From NCBI RefSeq assembly GCF_900156685.1, contig NZ_FTOJ01000007.1, forward strand, positions 1-64,000: a stretch of 64,000 nt of DNA. Direction: 5' to 3'. Source of the stretch: Chryseobacterium piscicola (lineage in GTDB: Bacteria; Bacteroidota; Bacteroidia; Flavobacteriales; Weeksellaceae). The notes under the pieces were generated by a model. The model was not told the origin of the DNA and made no database searches. It was given only the letters and a program-made list of their open reading frames with translations. A program made the translations under genes and the position numbers. Numbering within the stretch: position 1 is the stretch's first letter; every line of letters starts with the position of its first letter. Shown here in pieces: positions 43,505 to 53,385 of this stretch.

Positions 43505-44752
43505 ATGATAATGAACAAATTTGCCGGACTCTTTATTGTTGTTTCTTCGTTTTTGGTGGCACAGCAGCAAATGTCACTTCAGGATTGCGAAGAAGCCTTC
43601 CAGAAAAATAACTTTCAGCTTTTGGCGGAGCAGTATAATATCAATAAGGCAGATGCAGATATTATCCAGTCGAAAATATGGGAACTCCCACAATTAAGCG
43701 GATACATCAACGCTTACAATCCCGAAGATAAAAGAGCTTTTGATGCAGGAAGAGCAAAAGGTGCCGAAATTACTCAGCTCATCTATCTTGGAGGAAAAAA
43801 GAAAAATGAAATCGCTTTTGCAAAATCTAATAAAGAGCTTGCTCAACTACAATTTACTCAGCTTTTAGCAAGTTTAAAAACAGAACTTCATTCTGCCTAT
43901 TTCAATTTATACTACCAAAAGGTAAAGCTTGAAAGCATCACAAAGCAACTCGGTTATATGAATGAGCTTTTGAAAGTCTACAGAATGCAATCAGCAAAAG
44001 GAAACGTTTCTTTAAAGGATGAAGTAAGGCTTCAGAGCATCGTCGTTCAGCTAAATTCAGACAAAACAGACATCAATAAAGACCTGCTTGAATATCAGCA
44101 AAACCTCCAAATTCTTACCGGACTTAGCAATACAATCGATCCACAAATTTCAGATCAAGAAGTAAAAGAAATTTTGGCATCTCAGCCTTTTGGCAACCAA
44201 GAAGCTTTGAAAGAAAAAGCCTTGCAAAATAATGCAGATTATCAATATAATATTAAACTTATCGACAATAGTAAGCTGTACGCACAGTGGCAAAAATCTC
44301 TCAACGTACCCGATTTGAATTTGGGTGCACAATACGATCAAGCTAGTGGAACTTTTAAAAACGAAGTTAATTTGATGATTGGGGTTCCCCTTCCGCTTTG
44401 GAAAAGTAATAAGGGAAATATTGAAAAGGCAAATTTGGCAGTTCTGCAAAATCAAAAAAATGCCGAATTCCAGAAGTTTTCGCTTGAAACTAAAGTACAA
44501 GCTGCCTACAATATCTGGAAAAATAATTTTGAGCAGTTGTCTCAAATAAAATCTATTGATCAAAATAATTTGGAAACGGTATACAGCGGAATCCTCAAAA
44601 ATTTCAGAAATGGCAACATCAGTCTCATTGAGTTTACAGATTTCATGGAAACTTACCGCCAGACTGTTCTTCAGGTCTATGATATGAAAAATAACCTCAT
44701 CCAGTCTGCAGAAAACCTCAATCTTATTGTACAAACTAAAATCTTCTATTAA
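43505..44752 (+). CDS. TolC-family outer-membrane efflux protein
   Basis: A 415-residue outer-membrane channel of a tripartite RND pump. Signal peptide about 1-20 (FLVAQQQ). The body is two repeats of long helices and short strands, with LYYQKVKLESITKQLGYMNELLKVYRMQ and the second-half counterpart IWKNNFEQLSQIKSIDQNNLETVYSGILKNFRNGNISLIEF (given in part); the FxxGxxSxxE(F/Y) motif is typical of heavy-metal CusC/CzcC-like factors. The start may be the second Met (43511). It ends two bases before the adaptor gene and is the first gene of the efflux operon. Confidence 0.92.
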   Translation: MIMNKFAGLFIVVSSFLVAQQQMSLQDCEEAFQKNNFQLLAEQYNINKADADIIQSKIWELPQLSGYINAYNPEDKRAFDAGRAKGAEITQLIYLGGKKKNEIAFAKSNKELAQLQFTQLLASLKTELHSAYFNLYYQKVKLESITKQLGYMNELLKVYRMQSAKGNVSLKDEVRLQSIVVQLNSDKTDINKDLLEYQQNLQILTGLSNTIDPQISDQEVKEILASQPFGNQEALKEKALQNNADYQYNIKLIDNSKLYAQWQKSLNVPDLNLGAQYDQASGTFKNEVNLMIGVPLPLWKSNKGNIEKANLAVLQNQKNAEFQKFSLETKVQAAYNIWKNNFEQLSQIKSIDQNNLETVYSGILKNFRNGNISLIEFTDFMETYRQTVLQVYDMKNNLIQSAENLNLIVQTKIFY

Positions 44753-44754
44753 AA

Positions 44755-45840
44755 ATGATGAAAAATATAATTACACCTCTATTCTCAATACTTCTATTGT
44801 GGTCTTGCAGTAAACAAGAACAGCCAAAAACTATAGAACCTAAAGGTTTTGAGCTCAGTAATACTATGCTAGAATCTATTTCTGTAGCAAAAGTAGAACA
44901 CAAAACAATTGAAGATTTTTACAGTTTTTATGGAAAAATCTCTGCAGATAAAAATTCCTACATTGATGTCTTCCCATTGGTAGGTGGAAATGTAATGAGT
45001 GTAAATGTAGAGCTCGGAGATTATGTGAGAAAGGGACAGGTACTCGCTACCATTAGAAGTACAGAACTTGCAGAAGTACAAAAAGAAGTAAGTGATGCAA
45101 AAACAGACCTCATTGTAGCCCAAAACAACATGCGTGTAGCAAAAGAAATGTATGACGGAAAACTAAATACCGAAAGAGAAGTTCTAGAAGCAAAAAGCCA
45201 AGTACAAAAAGCCAAAGATCAATTGCAGAGAGCCAGTGCAGTAAGTACAGTTTATAATGTAAAAAACGGAAATATATACAGCGTTTTAGCTCCCATCAGC
45301 GGCTACATTGTACACAAAGATATTAATAAAGACATGCAGCTGAGAAGCGACAGAAGCGAGAATATATTTGATGTTGCCAACACCACAAATGTATGGGCAA
45401 TAATGAATATCAATGAAGCTGACATCGAAAAAATAAGCCTCGGAATGTCGGCACAGGTTTCTACATTATCTTATCCCAACAAAATTTTTGATGGAAAGAT
45501 TGATAAAATATTTAAAATAATAGATCCCGAAACCAATGCAATGCAAGCAAGAGTGGTTTTGGATAACACCAAAGGATTGCTGATTCCGGATAGTAAAGCA
45601 ACCATAAAAGTTTCAAAATCTGAAAACAAAATGGCCCTTTCTATTCCTTCTAAAGCAGTAATTTTTGATGATAATAGAAGCTATGTTGTGGTTTTCAAAT
45701 CTAGAAACGATCTGAAAATCAAGGAAATTCAGGTATTGAAACAAAATAGCGATGTCACCTATATTTCAGAAGGTTTGAAAGAAGGCGAAAATGTAATTAC
45801 CAATAATCAATTGTTGATTTACCGTTCTTTAAATAATTAA
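44755..45840 (+). CDS. RND efflux periplasmic adaptor lipoprotein
   Basis: A 361-residue membrane-fusion protein. A lipobox (LLLWSCSK, Cys near residue 18) indicates attachment to the inner membrane. The barrel-sandwich/lipoyl half-motifs flank a helical hairpin: VGGNVMSVNVELGDYVRKGQVLATI (split; near 80-104) and YSVLAPISGYIVHKDI (near 180-195). The C-terminal domains (about 260-361) contain VSIPSKAVIFDDN-like sequence. It connects the RND pump with the TolC-type channel. Two bases follow the channel gene; the pump gene comes after a 103-base gap. Confidence 0.93.
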   Translation: MMKNIITPLFSILLLWSCSKQEQPKTIEPKGFELSNTMLESISVAKVEHKTIEDFYSFYGKISADKNSYIDVFPLVGGNVMSVNVELGDYVRKGQVLATIRSTELAEVQKEVSDAKTDLIVAQNNMRVAKEMYDGKLNTEREVLEAKSQVQKAKDQLQRASAVSTVYNVKNGNIYSVLAPISGYIVHKDINKDMQLRSDRSENIFDVANTTNVWAIMNINEADIEKISLGMSAQVSTLSYPNKIFDGKIDKIFKIIDPETNAMQARVVLDNTKGLLIPDSKATIKVSKSENKMALSIPSKAVIFDDNRSYVVVFKSRNDLKIKEIQVLKQNSDVTYISEGLKEGENVITNNQLLIYRSLNN

Positions 45841-45943
45841 ATGTTAAGAAATTTAAAGTGACTATAAATCAAAAAAATCTTTCTTTCTATACGTTTTAGA
45901 ATCATTTAAGTACACCTTTTTTATCAAATATGTAATTTCTATA

Positions 45944-48900
45944 ATGAATAAATTCATAAAAAACATAATCTCATTTTCACTGAAAAATAAAGCTTTTACC
46001 TTTATTTGGGTATCTATTTTGGCTGTTGCGGGATTTATCAGTTTCAAAAATATGCCTATTGAGGCTTTTCCGGATGTTACCAATACACAAATAGTAATCA
46101 TTACACAGTGGGATGGTAGAAGTGCCGAAGAAGTAGAGCGTTTTGTGACAACACCTATTGAATTGGCCATGAGCCCTGTTCAGAAAAAAACAAGTGTAAG
46201 AAGTACCACGATGTTTGGTCTTTCTATTGTGAAAATTCTCTTTGATGACGGTGTTGACGATATGTTTGCAAGAAATCAAGTTAACAATCAACTTCGAAAT
46301 GTAAGTCTTCCTGAAGGTATTGATCCGGAAGTACAACCACCTTACGGACCTACTGGTGAAATCTTCAGATATACTTTAGAAAGCAATAAAAAAGATTCTC
46401 GGGAACTTCTAACTTTACAAAACTGGGTGATAGATAGGGCGCTTCGTGGGGTTCCGGGTGTTGCAGACATTAATGTTTTCGGAGGTCAGGATAAAGTTTT
46501 TGAATTGAGTATTGACCCAAGGGCATTGGATAAATACAATTTAACACCGCTTCAGGTATATGAAGCGGTAAGGAAAAGTAATTTAAATGTAGGCGGTGAT
46601 GTCATCGAAAAAAACGGACAATCTTATGTAATACGAGGTATTGGTTTGGTGCAATCTAGCGATGACATTGGAAATATTACAATACAAAATGACAACGGAA
46701 ACCCTATTTTGGTAAAATATGTTGCCCAAGTTCACGAAAGCTCAAGAACTAGAGTGGGACAAGCAGCACTCAATAAACATGATGACACAGTAGAAGGAAT
46801 CGTTGTGATGAGAAAAGGCGAAAATCCCCGTGAAGTTTTGATTGGCGTGAAAGCTAAAATTAAAGAACTAAACGAAAAGATCCTTCCAAAAGATGTAAAA
46901 ATGGTTACGTTCTACGATCGAGATCATTTGATGGATTTTACTACAGAAACCGTGATGCACAATTTGATGGAAGGCATCATCCTCGTTACAGTGATTGTTT
47001 TAATTTTTATGGCAGATTGGAGAACAACTTTAATTGTTTCCATCATCATTCCGCTGTCTTTGCTTTTTGCATTTTTATGTTTGAAAATAGCAGGGATGAG
47101 TGCAAATTTACTATCACTAGGAGCCGTAGATTTTGGAATTATTATAGATGGAGCCGTCGTTATGGTAGAAGGAATTTTTGTAATGCTGGATCATAAAGCC
47201 AAAAAATATGGGCCTGAAAGATTTAATAAACTAGCAAAAGCAGGTTGGATTAAGCAAACAGGAACTGGTTTAGGAAAGGCAATTTTCTTTTCAAAATTAA
47301 TTATCATTACATCTTTAATTCCTATTTTCTCATTCCAGAAAGTAGAAGGAAAAATGTTTTCACCATTGGCATTTACACTTGGTTTTGCACTAATTGGCGC
47401 ATTGCTTTTCACCCTTACATTGGTTCCTGTTTTAACGCATTTGCTTTTAAACAAAAATGTAAAAGAGAAAAACAATCCTTTTGTGAATTTTTGGGACAGA
47501 ATTATTTTGAAAGGTTTCGGAATTACTTTTAAAAATAAAAAATTAAGTTTAATTATCTCTATTTCTTTTGTAATAATCACTTTATTCTCAGGGAAATTCT
47601 TGGGCACAGAGTTTTTGCCACAATTAAATGAAGGGTCGTTATGGATTACTGCAGAAATGCCAATGAGCTCATCTTTAAAAGAATCTTTGAAAACGGCTGA
47701 AATTTTAAAAAAAGATATTATGAATATTCCCGAAGTGACTGATGTTTTAGCTCAAACCGGACGAAGTAACGACGGAACAGACCCGAACGGATTTGGATTT
47801 GTACAATTCGCCGTCAATTTGAAACCTAAAGATGAATGGAAACGCAAAATATCCTACGAACAATTGATAGAAAATATTGATAAAAAACTGAGCAATTATC
47901 AAGGAATTACATTCAATTACTCACAGCCGATTTCAGATAATGTGGCTGAAGCCGTCGCTGGTTTTAAAGCTGAAAATGGGATTAAAATATATGGCGACAA
48001 TCTTGAAACCTTAGACGAAATAGCAGATAAAGTCTTAAAATCTATAAAAAATGTTGAGGGCGTACGTGATGCCGGAATTATTAAAAATATTGGTCAACCA
48101 GAAGTTAATGTAGTTTGGGACAGAAACAAAATGGCGGCGTACGGAATAATGCCAGAAGACGCACAAGCCGTTCTAGAAATGGCTTTTGGAGGAAAAACAG
48201 CTTCGGAAATGTATGATGGCGAAAGAAAATTTCCAATCAGGCTGCGTTATTCACAAGAATACAGAAAAGATGAAAATGATATTGCTTCATTAATGATTCC
48301 TACACAAAACGGAACCATGATTCCTCTGAAAGAAGTGGGGAAAATTGAGAAAAATAACGGAGCTGCATTTATCTACCGTGACGACATCAAACGCTACATA
48401 GGTGTTAAATTCTCAATTCGTGATCGTGATTTGGGTAGCACAATAAGTGATGCACAAAAAGAAGTGGCAAAAATAAACCTTCCCGAAGGATATAAACTGG
48501 GCTGGACTGGCCAATTTGAAAATCAGCAAAGAGCGACTGCCAGATTAGCTCAGGTTGTACCCATCAGTATTTTGGGAATATTTTTCCTCTTGTTTATACT
48601 TTTCGGAAACATAAAAGATTCACTTTTAGTATTAGCCAATGTACCTTTTGCTTTAATTGGCGGAATTATAGCTCTCCATATAACAAGAATGAATTTCGGA
48701 ATTTCTGCCGGCGTAGGAATGATTGCTTTATTGGGAATTTGTATTCAAAACGGAGTGATTTTGATAACCGAATTCCATCAAAATATAAAAGATGGCTTAT
48801 CATTGGATAATGCCGTATTGACAGGGGTGAAATCTCGAACAAGACCCGTAATAATGACTGCTTTAATGGCATCTATTGGGCTCTTACCTGCTGCTTTATC

Positions 48901-49045
48901 TACAGGCATCGGGTCAGAATCTCAGAAGCCACTGGCTATTGTAATCATCGGTGGACTGATTACTGCAACGGTATTAACGTTACTTATTTTTCCAATTATA
49001 TTCTGGATTTTTAACAGAAGTAAAAAATCACAGGAAATTATATAA
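45944..49045 (+). CDS. CusA/CzcA-family heavy-metal RND efflux pump
   Basis: A 1033-residue inner-membrane proton-driven transporter. The N-terminus (SLKNKAFTFIWVSILAVAGF) and the gate region PIEAFPDVTNTQVVI-like sequence are typical of the HME group. The proton-relay segment in TM4 is GAVDFGIIIDGAVVMVEG (near 392-410), with two Asp residues as in CzcA. About 12 membrane helices and two large periplasmic loops (about 45-330 and 560-860) are visible; NEGSLWITAEMPMSSSLKES marks the second loop. The transported metal (Cu/Ag or Co/Zn/Cd) cannot be fixed by eye. A bidirectional terminator follows. Confidence 0.95.
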   Translation: MNKFIKNIISFSLKNKAFTFIWVSILAVAGFISFKNMPIEAFPDVTNTQIVIITQWDGRSAEEVERFVTTPIELAMSPVQKKTSVRSTTMFGLSIVKILFDDGVDDMFARNQVNNQLRNVSLPEGIDPEVQPPYGPTGEIFRYTLESNKKDSRELLTLQNWVIDRALRGVPGVADINVFGGQDKVFELSIDPRALDKYNLTPLQVYEAVRKSNLNVGGDVIEKNGQSYVIRGIGLVQSSDDIGNITIQNDNGNPILVKYVAQVHESSRTRVGQAALNKHDDTVEGIVVMRKGENPREVLIGVKAKIKELNEKILPKDVKMVTFYDRDHLMDFTTETVMHNLMEGIILVTVIVLIFMADWRTTLIVSIIIPLSLLFAFLCLKIAGMSANLLSLGAVDFGIIIDGAVVMVEGIFVMLDHKAKKYGPERFNKLAKAGWIKQTGTGLGKAIFFSKLIIITSLIPIFSFQKVEGKMFSPLAFTLGFALIGALLFTLTLVPVLTHLLLNKNVKEKNNPFVNFWDRIILKGFGITFKNKKLSLIISISFVIITLFSGKFLGTEFLPQLNEGSLWITAEMPMSSSLKESLKTAEILKKDIMNIPEVTDVLAQTGRSNDGTDPNGFGFVQFAVNLKPKDEWKRKISYEQLIENIDKKLSNYQGITFNYSQPISDNVAEAVAGFKAENGIKIYGDNLETLDEIADKVLKSIKNVEGVRDAGIIKNIGQPEVNVVWDRNKMAAYGIMPEDAQAVLEMAFGGKTASEMYDGERKFPIRLRYSQEYRKDENDIASLMIPTQNGTMIPLKEVGKIEKNNGAAFIYRDDIKRYIGVKFSIRDRDLGSTISDAQKEVAKINLPEGYKLGWTGQFENQQRATARLAQVVPISILGIFFLLFILFGNIKDSLLVLANVPFALIGGIIALHITRMNFGISAGVGMIALLGICIQNGVILITEFHQNIKDGLSLDNAVLTGVKSRTRPVIMTALMASIGLLPAALSTGIGSESQKPLAIVIIGGLITATVLTLLIFPIIFWIFNRSKKSQEII

Positions 49046-49065
49046 TTCTTTATTTTAACCTAAAA

Positions 49066-49097
49066 AAATCTCCCGGAAATTTCGGGAGATTTTGATT
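49066..49097. terminator. Bidirectional terminator, efflux operon and aldehyde dehydrogenase
   Basis: AAATCTCCCG (49066-49075) pairs with CGGGAGATTT (49083-49092), with A residues on the left and T residues on the right, between two convergent genes. Confidence 0.82.
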
Positions 49098-49115
49098 TTA
49101 CAATTCTTATTTTTT

Positions 49116-50408
49116 TTAAATTCCAATAACCGTCTTTATATTCACAAATTCTTTCAATGCGTGTAGAGACAGTTCCGTTCCGTAGCCTGAAGTTTTAGTT
49201 CCTCCAAATGGAAAACGCGGGTCTGAACTCGTCATTCTATTAATATTTACAGTTCCAGATTGCAGACCATCTATAAAAAAATTCTGGCGTTCTTTACTTT
49301 TCGTCCAAACCGAATTGGATAATCCGAAAGGAATATTATTGGCAATTTCTAAAACATCGTCATCATTTTCAGCAATCATTAACATTCCTAAAGGACCAAA
49401 TAACTCTTCCTGTAAAATAGGATTTCCTTCTTCTACTCTTATCAAACCAGGATTAAACTCATTTTTAGAAATTCTTTCCAAAGGAATAATTGCTTCCGCT
49501 CCGTATTCTAAAGCTTTTTGGTACTGTTTTTCTAAATCATCAGCTAAATCTGGTCTTGCCATTCCGGCTAATTTTGTATCTTTTAATTTAGGATCAGCGG
49601 GAACATATTTTTTATACTCTTCTATAAATTTTGGAAGAAAATCAAATTCAATATTTTTTTGAATTACAAATCTTTTGGCTGCAACACAAGTTTGACCGCA
49701 ATTTTGAAGCCTTGCCAAAGCTCCTACCCTTGCAGCTTCATCCAAATCAGCATCATCCAAAACAATGAAAGCATCGCTTCCGCCTAGTTCTAGCAAAGAT
49801 TTTTTTATGTTTTTCCCAGCAATAGAAGCCACTTCAGCTCCCGCTTTTTCGCTTCCCGTAAGACTTACACCCTTTATAGTGGCATGTTCTAAAATTTCTT
49901 TTACCTCACCATGACCAATTTCCAAATTCTGGAAAACACCTATAGGAAAACCTGCTTCAATAAAAACTTTTTCAATTGCACTGCCGCTCCCGAAACAGAT
50001 TGATGCGTGTTTTAGAACCACTGTATTTCCTGCCAAAATTGCAGGCGTTGCAAATCTTAAAACCTGCCAAAACGGAAAATTCCAAGGCATTACCCCTAAA
50101 ATAACTCCTTTGGGAACATATTGAATTTCTGAAATTTTGAATTCAGATTCTATTTTTTCCGGGCTTAAAATATTTTCAGCATCCGCATAATAATTCATCA
50201 TCAAAGCAGATTTCTCAACCTCAGAAATGGCTTGAGAAATAGGCTTATTCATCTCCTCAGTAATTAATTTACCAAAAATTTCTGCTTTATTTTTAAAAAT
50301 TTCTGCAGCTTTTGCAATGAGTTTTTGCTTTTCTTCAAACGGAACTTTTTTCCATTCCTGAAAAGTTTGATTAGCTTTTAACAGCTTTTTTTCTATTAAA
50401 TTTTCCAT
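49116..50408 (-). CDS. NAD(P)-dependent succinate-semialdehyde-type dehydrogenase
   Basis: A 430-residue aldehyde dehydrogenase. The substrate-binding Asn region MPWNFPFWQVLR (near 103), the glycine motif SLTGSEKAGAEVA, the general-base ELGGSDAFIVLDDADLD (Glu near 230) and the nucleophile NCGQTCVAAKRF (Cys near 265) are intact. The best family fit is short-form succinate-semialdehyde dehydrogenase (GabD/Sad-like), which oxidises the aldehyde to succinate with NAD(P). It is slightly shorter than the usual 450-480 residues. It is co-directional with hutG/hutI upstream but 240 bases away, so probably a separate unit. Confidence 0.88.
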   Translation of the reverse strand: MENLIEKKLLKANQTFQEWKKVPFEEKQKLIAKAAEIFKNKAEIFGKLITEEMNKPISQAISEVEKSALMMNYYADAENILSPEKIESEFKISEIQYVPKGVILGVMPWNFPFWQVLRFATPAILAGNTVVLKHASICFGSGSAIEKVFIEAGFPIGVFQNLEIGHGEVKEILEHATIKGVSLTGSEKAGAEVASIAGKNIKKSLLELGGSDAFIVLDDADLDEAARVGALARLQNCGQTCVAAKRFVIQKNIEFDFLPKFIEEYKKYVPADPKLKDTKLAGMARPDLADDLEKQYQKALEYGAEAIIPLERISKNEFNPGLIRVEEGNPILQEELFGPLGMLMIAENDDDVLEIANNIPFGLSNSVWTKSKERQNFFIDGLQSGTVNINRMTSSDPRFPFGGTKTSGYGTELSLHALKEFVNIKTVIGI

Positions 50409-50651
50409 TTTAAAATTTCCATTTTACAGATTCAAGGATTGCGAATCTCCTGCTTTTGGATTAAGCATTTTTAAGGCAACAAATATTGTTCCTTATATCG
50501 TATTTAATTAATTATAAATTCTATGATTTGTATTTATTACAACTAAGTGAATTTTAAGGTAATTTAGAATATTTCTATCGCTTATTTTGCAAATTGGGCA
50601 GATTCATTACTTCAATCAATCTGGGCAATCTGCTTAATATGTGAGGAAAAA

Positions 50652-51572
50652 TTAAATCATCAACCATTCATTAGCCAAACTTGCAGCCAATCTTGCGGTA
50701 CGATCTTGAATATCAAGACTGGGATTTACTTCTGCAATATCCAAGGCAATTAACTTTGTATTTCTAAGAATATGTCTGTATAAATGCATGAAAGCTGCAT
50801 CTGCAAAAATTCCGTTGTAAGCTGAAGCAGAAACTCCTGGTGCAATAGAAGCGTTGAAAACATCCATACAAATCGTCATGTAAAGAAAGTCTACCGAATC
50901 TGCTAAGTCATTAACTCTTTCATAGACCGACGGTAGATTTTCGAAGAACAATTCATCTGCCAGAATATATTTCATCCCAAACTGATGAGCCGTATCAAAA
51001 AGCTTCAACGTATTAGAATTTCTCTGAATTCCGATGTGTAGAGAATGAATCTCGCCTTCCTGAGCAATTTGCCAAAAACCAGTTCCTGAGCTTGCTCCTA
51101 CACCATTTTCGGGTTGTCTGTTGTCAAAATGAGCATCAAAATTGATAATACCAATTTTCTGTTCCTGAAAAGCAGTTTTCACACCCTTGTAATGTGCAAA
51201 AGTCACTTCATGACCACCGCCAAGAACCAAAGATTGACCACCTTTTAGCAAAACTTTCGAAACTCTTTTCGCCAATTCATTCTGGGTATTTTCAAGATTT
51301 CCGTCTTCACAGGTAATATTTCCAAAATCAAGAAGTGAAAAATCCGGGCGAATCACAGGAAAATTAGACATATTTTTCCGGATAACATCGGGAGCGTCTT
51401 TTGCACCTTGTCTTCCTTTATTTCTGCGAACACCTTCGTCAACGGCAAATCCGTGTAAAACGAAATCATTAGTTGAAATTGCATCGTAATTATTTTCTGC
51501 TTTTACGCTCTGAAATATTCTGTGATAAAGAAGTTCTTCACCATCTAATCTTCCTTGCCAAATAGTATTCAT
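50652..51572 (-). CDS. hutG: Formimidoylglutamase
   Basis: A 306-residue arginase-family enzyme that hydrolyses N-formimidoyl-glutamate to glutamate and formamide, the last step of histidine breakdown. Metal-binding motifs are present: GGGHEVTFAHY (near 118), NFDAHFDNR (near 146) and CMDVFNASIAPGVS (near 235), giving a binuclear Mn site. It lies 40 bases after hutI and should be co-transcribed with it. hutH and hutU, the first two steps, are not in this window, so they must be encoded elsewhere. Confidence 0.88.
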   Translation of the reverse strand: MNTIWQGRLDGEELLYHRIFQSVKAENNYDAISTNDFVLHGFAVDEGVRRNKGRQGAKDAPDVIRKNMSNFPVIRPDFSLLDFGNITCEDGNLENTQNELAKRVSKVLLKGGQSLVLGGGHEVTFAHYKGVKTAFQEQKIGIINFDAHFDNRQPENGVGASSGTGFWQIAQEGEIHSLHIGIQRNSNTLKLFDTAHQFGMKYILADELFFENLPSVYERVNDLADSVDFLYMTICMDVFNASIAPGVSASAYNGIFADAAFMHLYRHILRNTKLIALDIAEVNPSLDIQDRTARLAASLANEWLMI

Positions 51573-51612
51573 CCTTTTAGTTTTTAAAGTATAGCATAAA
51601 TGCCAAGAACAT

Positions 51613-52836
51613 TTAAACTATGTTCCCGTTAATATAAACTCTTTCCGCATTCAAGCTTCCCTGATTATAAAGAACGTTTTGGAAATTATTGGTTTTATAG
51701 GTTACAAAATCTGCTTTTAACCCTTCTTTTAAAATTCCTCTATCTTCTAAATTGAGTGCAAAAGCAGAACGAAAAGTAATTCCTGCCAAAACTTCAGCGG
51801 TTGTTAATTTTTCAAATGTTGCTAAAATAGAAGCTTGCGTAATCAAATTTCCCATTGGTGCAGATCCCGGATTCCAATCACTTGCAATCGCCACAATTGC
51901 TCCCGCATCTAATAATTTTCTGGCAGGAGTAAATTTTTCACCTAAACCTAAACTAGCTCCCGGTAAAGCAGTTGCCACTGTTTCAGATTGTGCCAAAAAC
52001 TCAATATCTTCGTCTATCGTTGCTTCTAAATGATCTGCAGATTTCGCGCCTACTTCTACCGCAATTCTTGAACTTCCAGGTGTAAACTGGTCTGCATGAA
52101 CGGTGATTTCAAAACCTAAGTCTTTAGTTTTAAGTAAAAATATTTTACTTTCCTCAGGTTGAAATGCAGATTTTTCAATAAAAATATCAACTCTTTTTGC
52201 AAGGTTTTCTTCCTTTACTTTTGGTAAAATTTCAGTTAAAATATAATTTAAATATTCTTCGTTACTTCCTTCAAAATCTCTTGGTTTTAAATGTGCTGAA
52301 AGACAAGTTGGAACTAGCGTTGCCTTAGTTTTTTCCTGAGCTTTTTTTATCATTCGAAGCATTTTCAGTTCGTTTTCTACATCCAAACCGTATCCGCTTT
52401 TTACTTCAATGGTGGTAATTCCCAAAGAAACTAAAAAATCAATTCTTTCTAATAAATTTTTCAGCAATTCTTCTTCTGACGCATTTCTTGTATGTTGTAC
52501 CGAGCTCCAGATTCCACCGCCACTTTCGGCAATTTCAAGATAGGTTTTTCCTGCATTTCGCATGGCAAAATCGTTGGCACGGTTTCCACCAAAACAAATA
52601 TGGGTATGAGAATCTACAAAGGCAGGAAGTACGATTTGCTCACCTTCAATTGTTTCGATTTCTATATGTTGATTTTCAGATTTTAAAGTTTCAAAATTTC
52701 CGATTGCTTGAATTTTATTTTCGTTAACTAAAATTCCACCATCAACAATAATTTCTATTTGCTCATCAGAAAGTTTTCCTCTTAACGGAAGATTGGCAAG
52801 CGTTATAACTTGCTTGAAAGGGCCTATTAATTTCAT
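51613..52836 (-). CDS. hutI: Imidazolonepropionase
   Basis: A 407-residue amidohydrolase that opens imidazolone-5-propionate to N-formimidoyl-glutamate, the substrate of the downstream hutG product. Metal ligands: LPAFVDSHTHICFGG (near 72), TVHADQFTPGSSR (His near 245), and ASDWNPGSAPMGN (Asp near 320). The segment RNAGKTYLEIAESGGGIWSS, conserved in HutI, is intact. Length is standard. First gene of the hutIG pair on the minus strand. Confidence 0.96.
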   Translation of the reverse strand: MKLIGPFKQVITLANLPLRGKLSDEQIEIIVDGGILVNENKIQAIGNFETLKSENQHIEIETIEGEQIVLPAFVDSHTHICFGGNRANDFAMRNAGKTYLEIAESGGGIWSSVQHTRNASEEELLKNLLERIDFLVSLGITTIEVKSGYGLDVENELKMLRMIKKAQEKTKATLVPTCLSAHLKPRDFEGSNEEYLNYILTEILPKVKEENLAKRVDIFIEKSAFQPEESKIFLLKTKDLGFEITVHADQFTPGSSRIAVEVGAKSADHLEATIDEDIEFLAQSETVATALPGASLGLGEKFTPARKLLDAGAIVAIASDWNPGSAPMGNLITQASILATFEKLTTAEVLAGITFRSAFALNLEDRGILKEGLKADFVTYKTNNFQNVLYNQGSLNAERVYINGNIV

Positions 52837-52864
52837 TATATTAAAGTTAAGGTTGAGGCTTAGA

Positions 52865-53229
52865 TTAAGGCTGCATATTGTTTAAACGATTTGTAATTTT
52901 ATTTAAATCATATATCACTTCACCAATCCTATTCTGTATTTCTAAGCACTCTTTTTCTGAAAAATATTTTACTCTGTTACCGTATATCAAATGGCTTTTT
53001 GTCTCCAATGCAGAACCTCTAGAAATATCATAAATCTGCTTTTATCTTTTGGTGTTCTTCTTCTAAAACCTGTAGCAATATTCGCTGAAATACTTTCTGC
53101 AGATTTTCTTAATTGTGAAGCAAGTGTAAAGTCTTCTTTTCTAGATAATTTTACAGATATTTTGAAGCATTTTCCAGCAATATCCATTGCCTTTTGCCAA
53201 ACGGGCATCTCATTAAAATCTTTTATCAT
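52865..53229 (-). pseudogene. Frameshifted four-helix-bundle protein gene
   Basis: The first 68 residues (MIKDFNEMPVWQKAMDIAGK..., SISANIATGFRRRTPKDKSRFMI) match the small four-helix-bundle family, often found inserted in 23S rRNA genes or near restriction genes, usually about 115-125 residues. After FMI the frame runs into FLEVLHWRQKAI and stops (52987). The next frame continues the family sequence as SRGSALETKSHLIYGN ... ITNRLNNMQP and stops at 52865. A single missing base near 53020-53030 explains both. Either a true pseudogene, an assembly error or, less likely, programmed frameshifting. Confidence 0.75.
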
Positions 53230-53385
53230 TTGTTATTAATAATTCTCCTTTCAAAAATACTTAAAATATATCAATCTTGTAAATGATAAAAGGTAGAGTG
53301 TGCAATCTTAACCTAAATCTCAGGCTGAAATTAATGTAAATCTTAACCTAATTTTCCTATCTTTACGGTAAATGAAACTGAATTA

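Noticed and set aside
44150..44734. Long antisense frame of 194 codons inside the TolC-type gene
   Set aside because: Translation looks random (Ile/Phe-rich, no motif), and it is fully covered by a well-supported gene on the other strand. The same applies to antisense frames in tuf, ruvB, fabF and the RND pump.
50590..50640. Hairpin-like repeat GCAGATT / AATCTGC before the aldehyde dehydrogenase gene
   Set aside because: The arms are only seven bases with a long loop and no T run, so neither terminator nor operator is supported.
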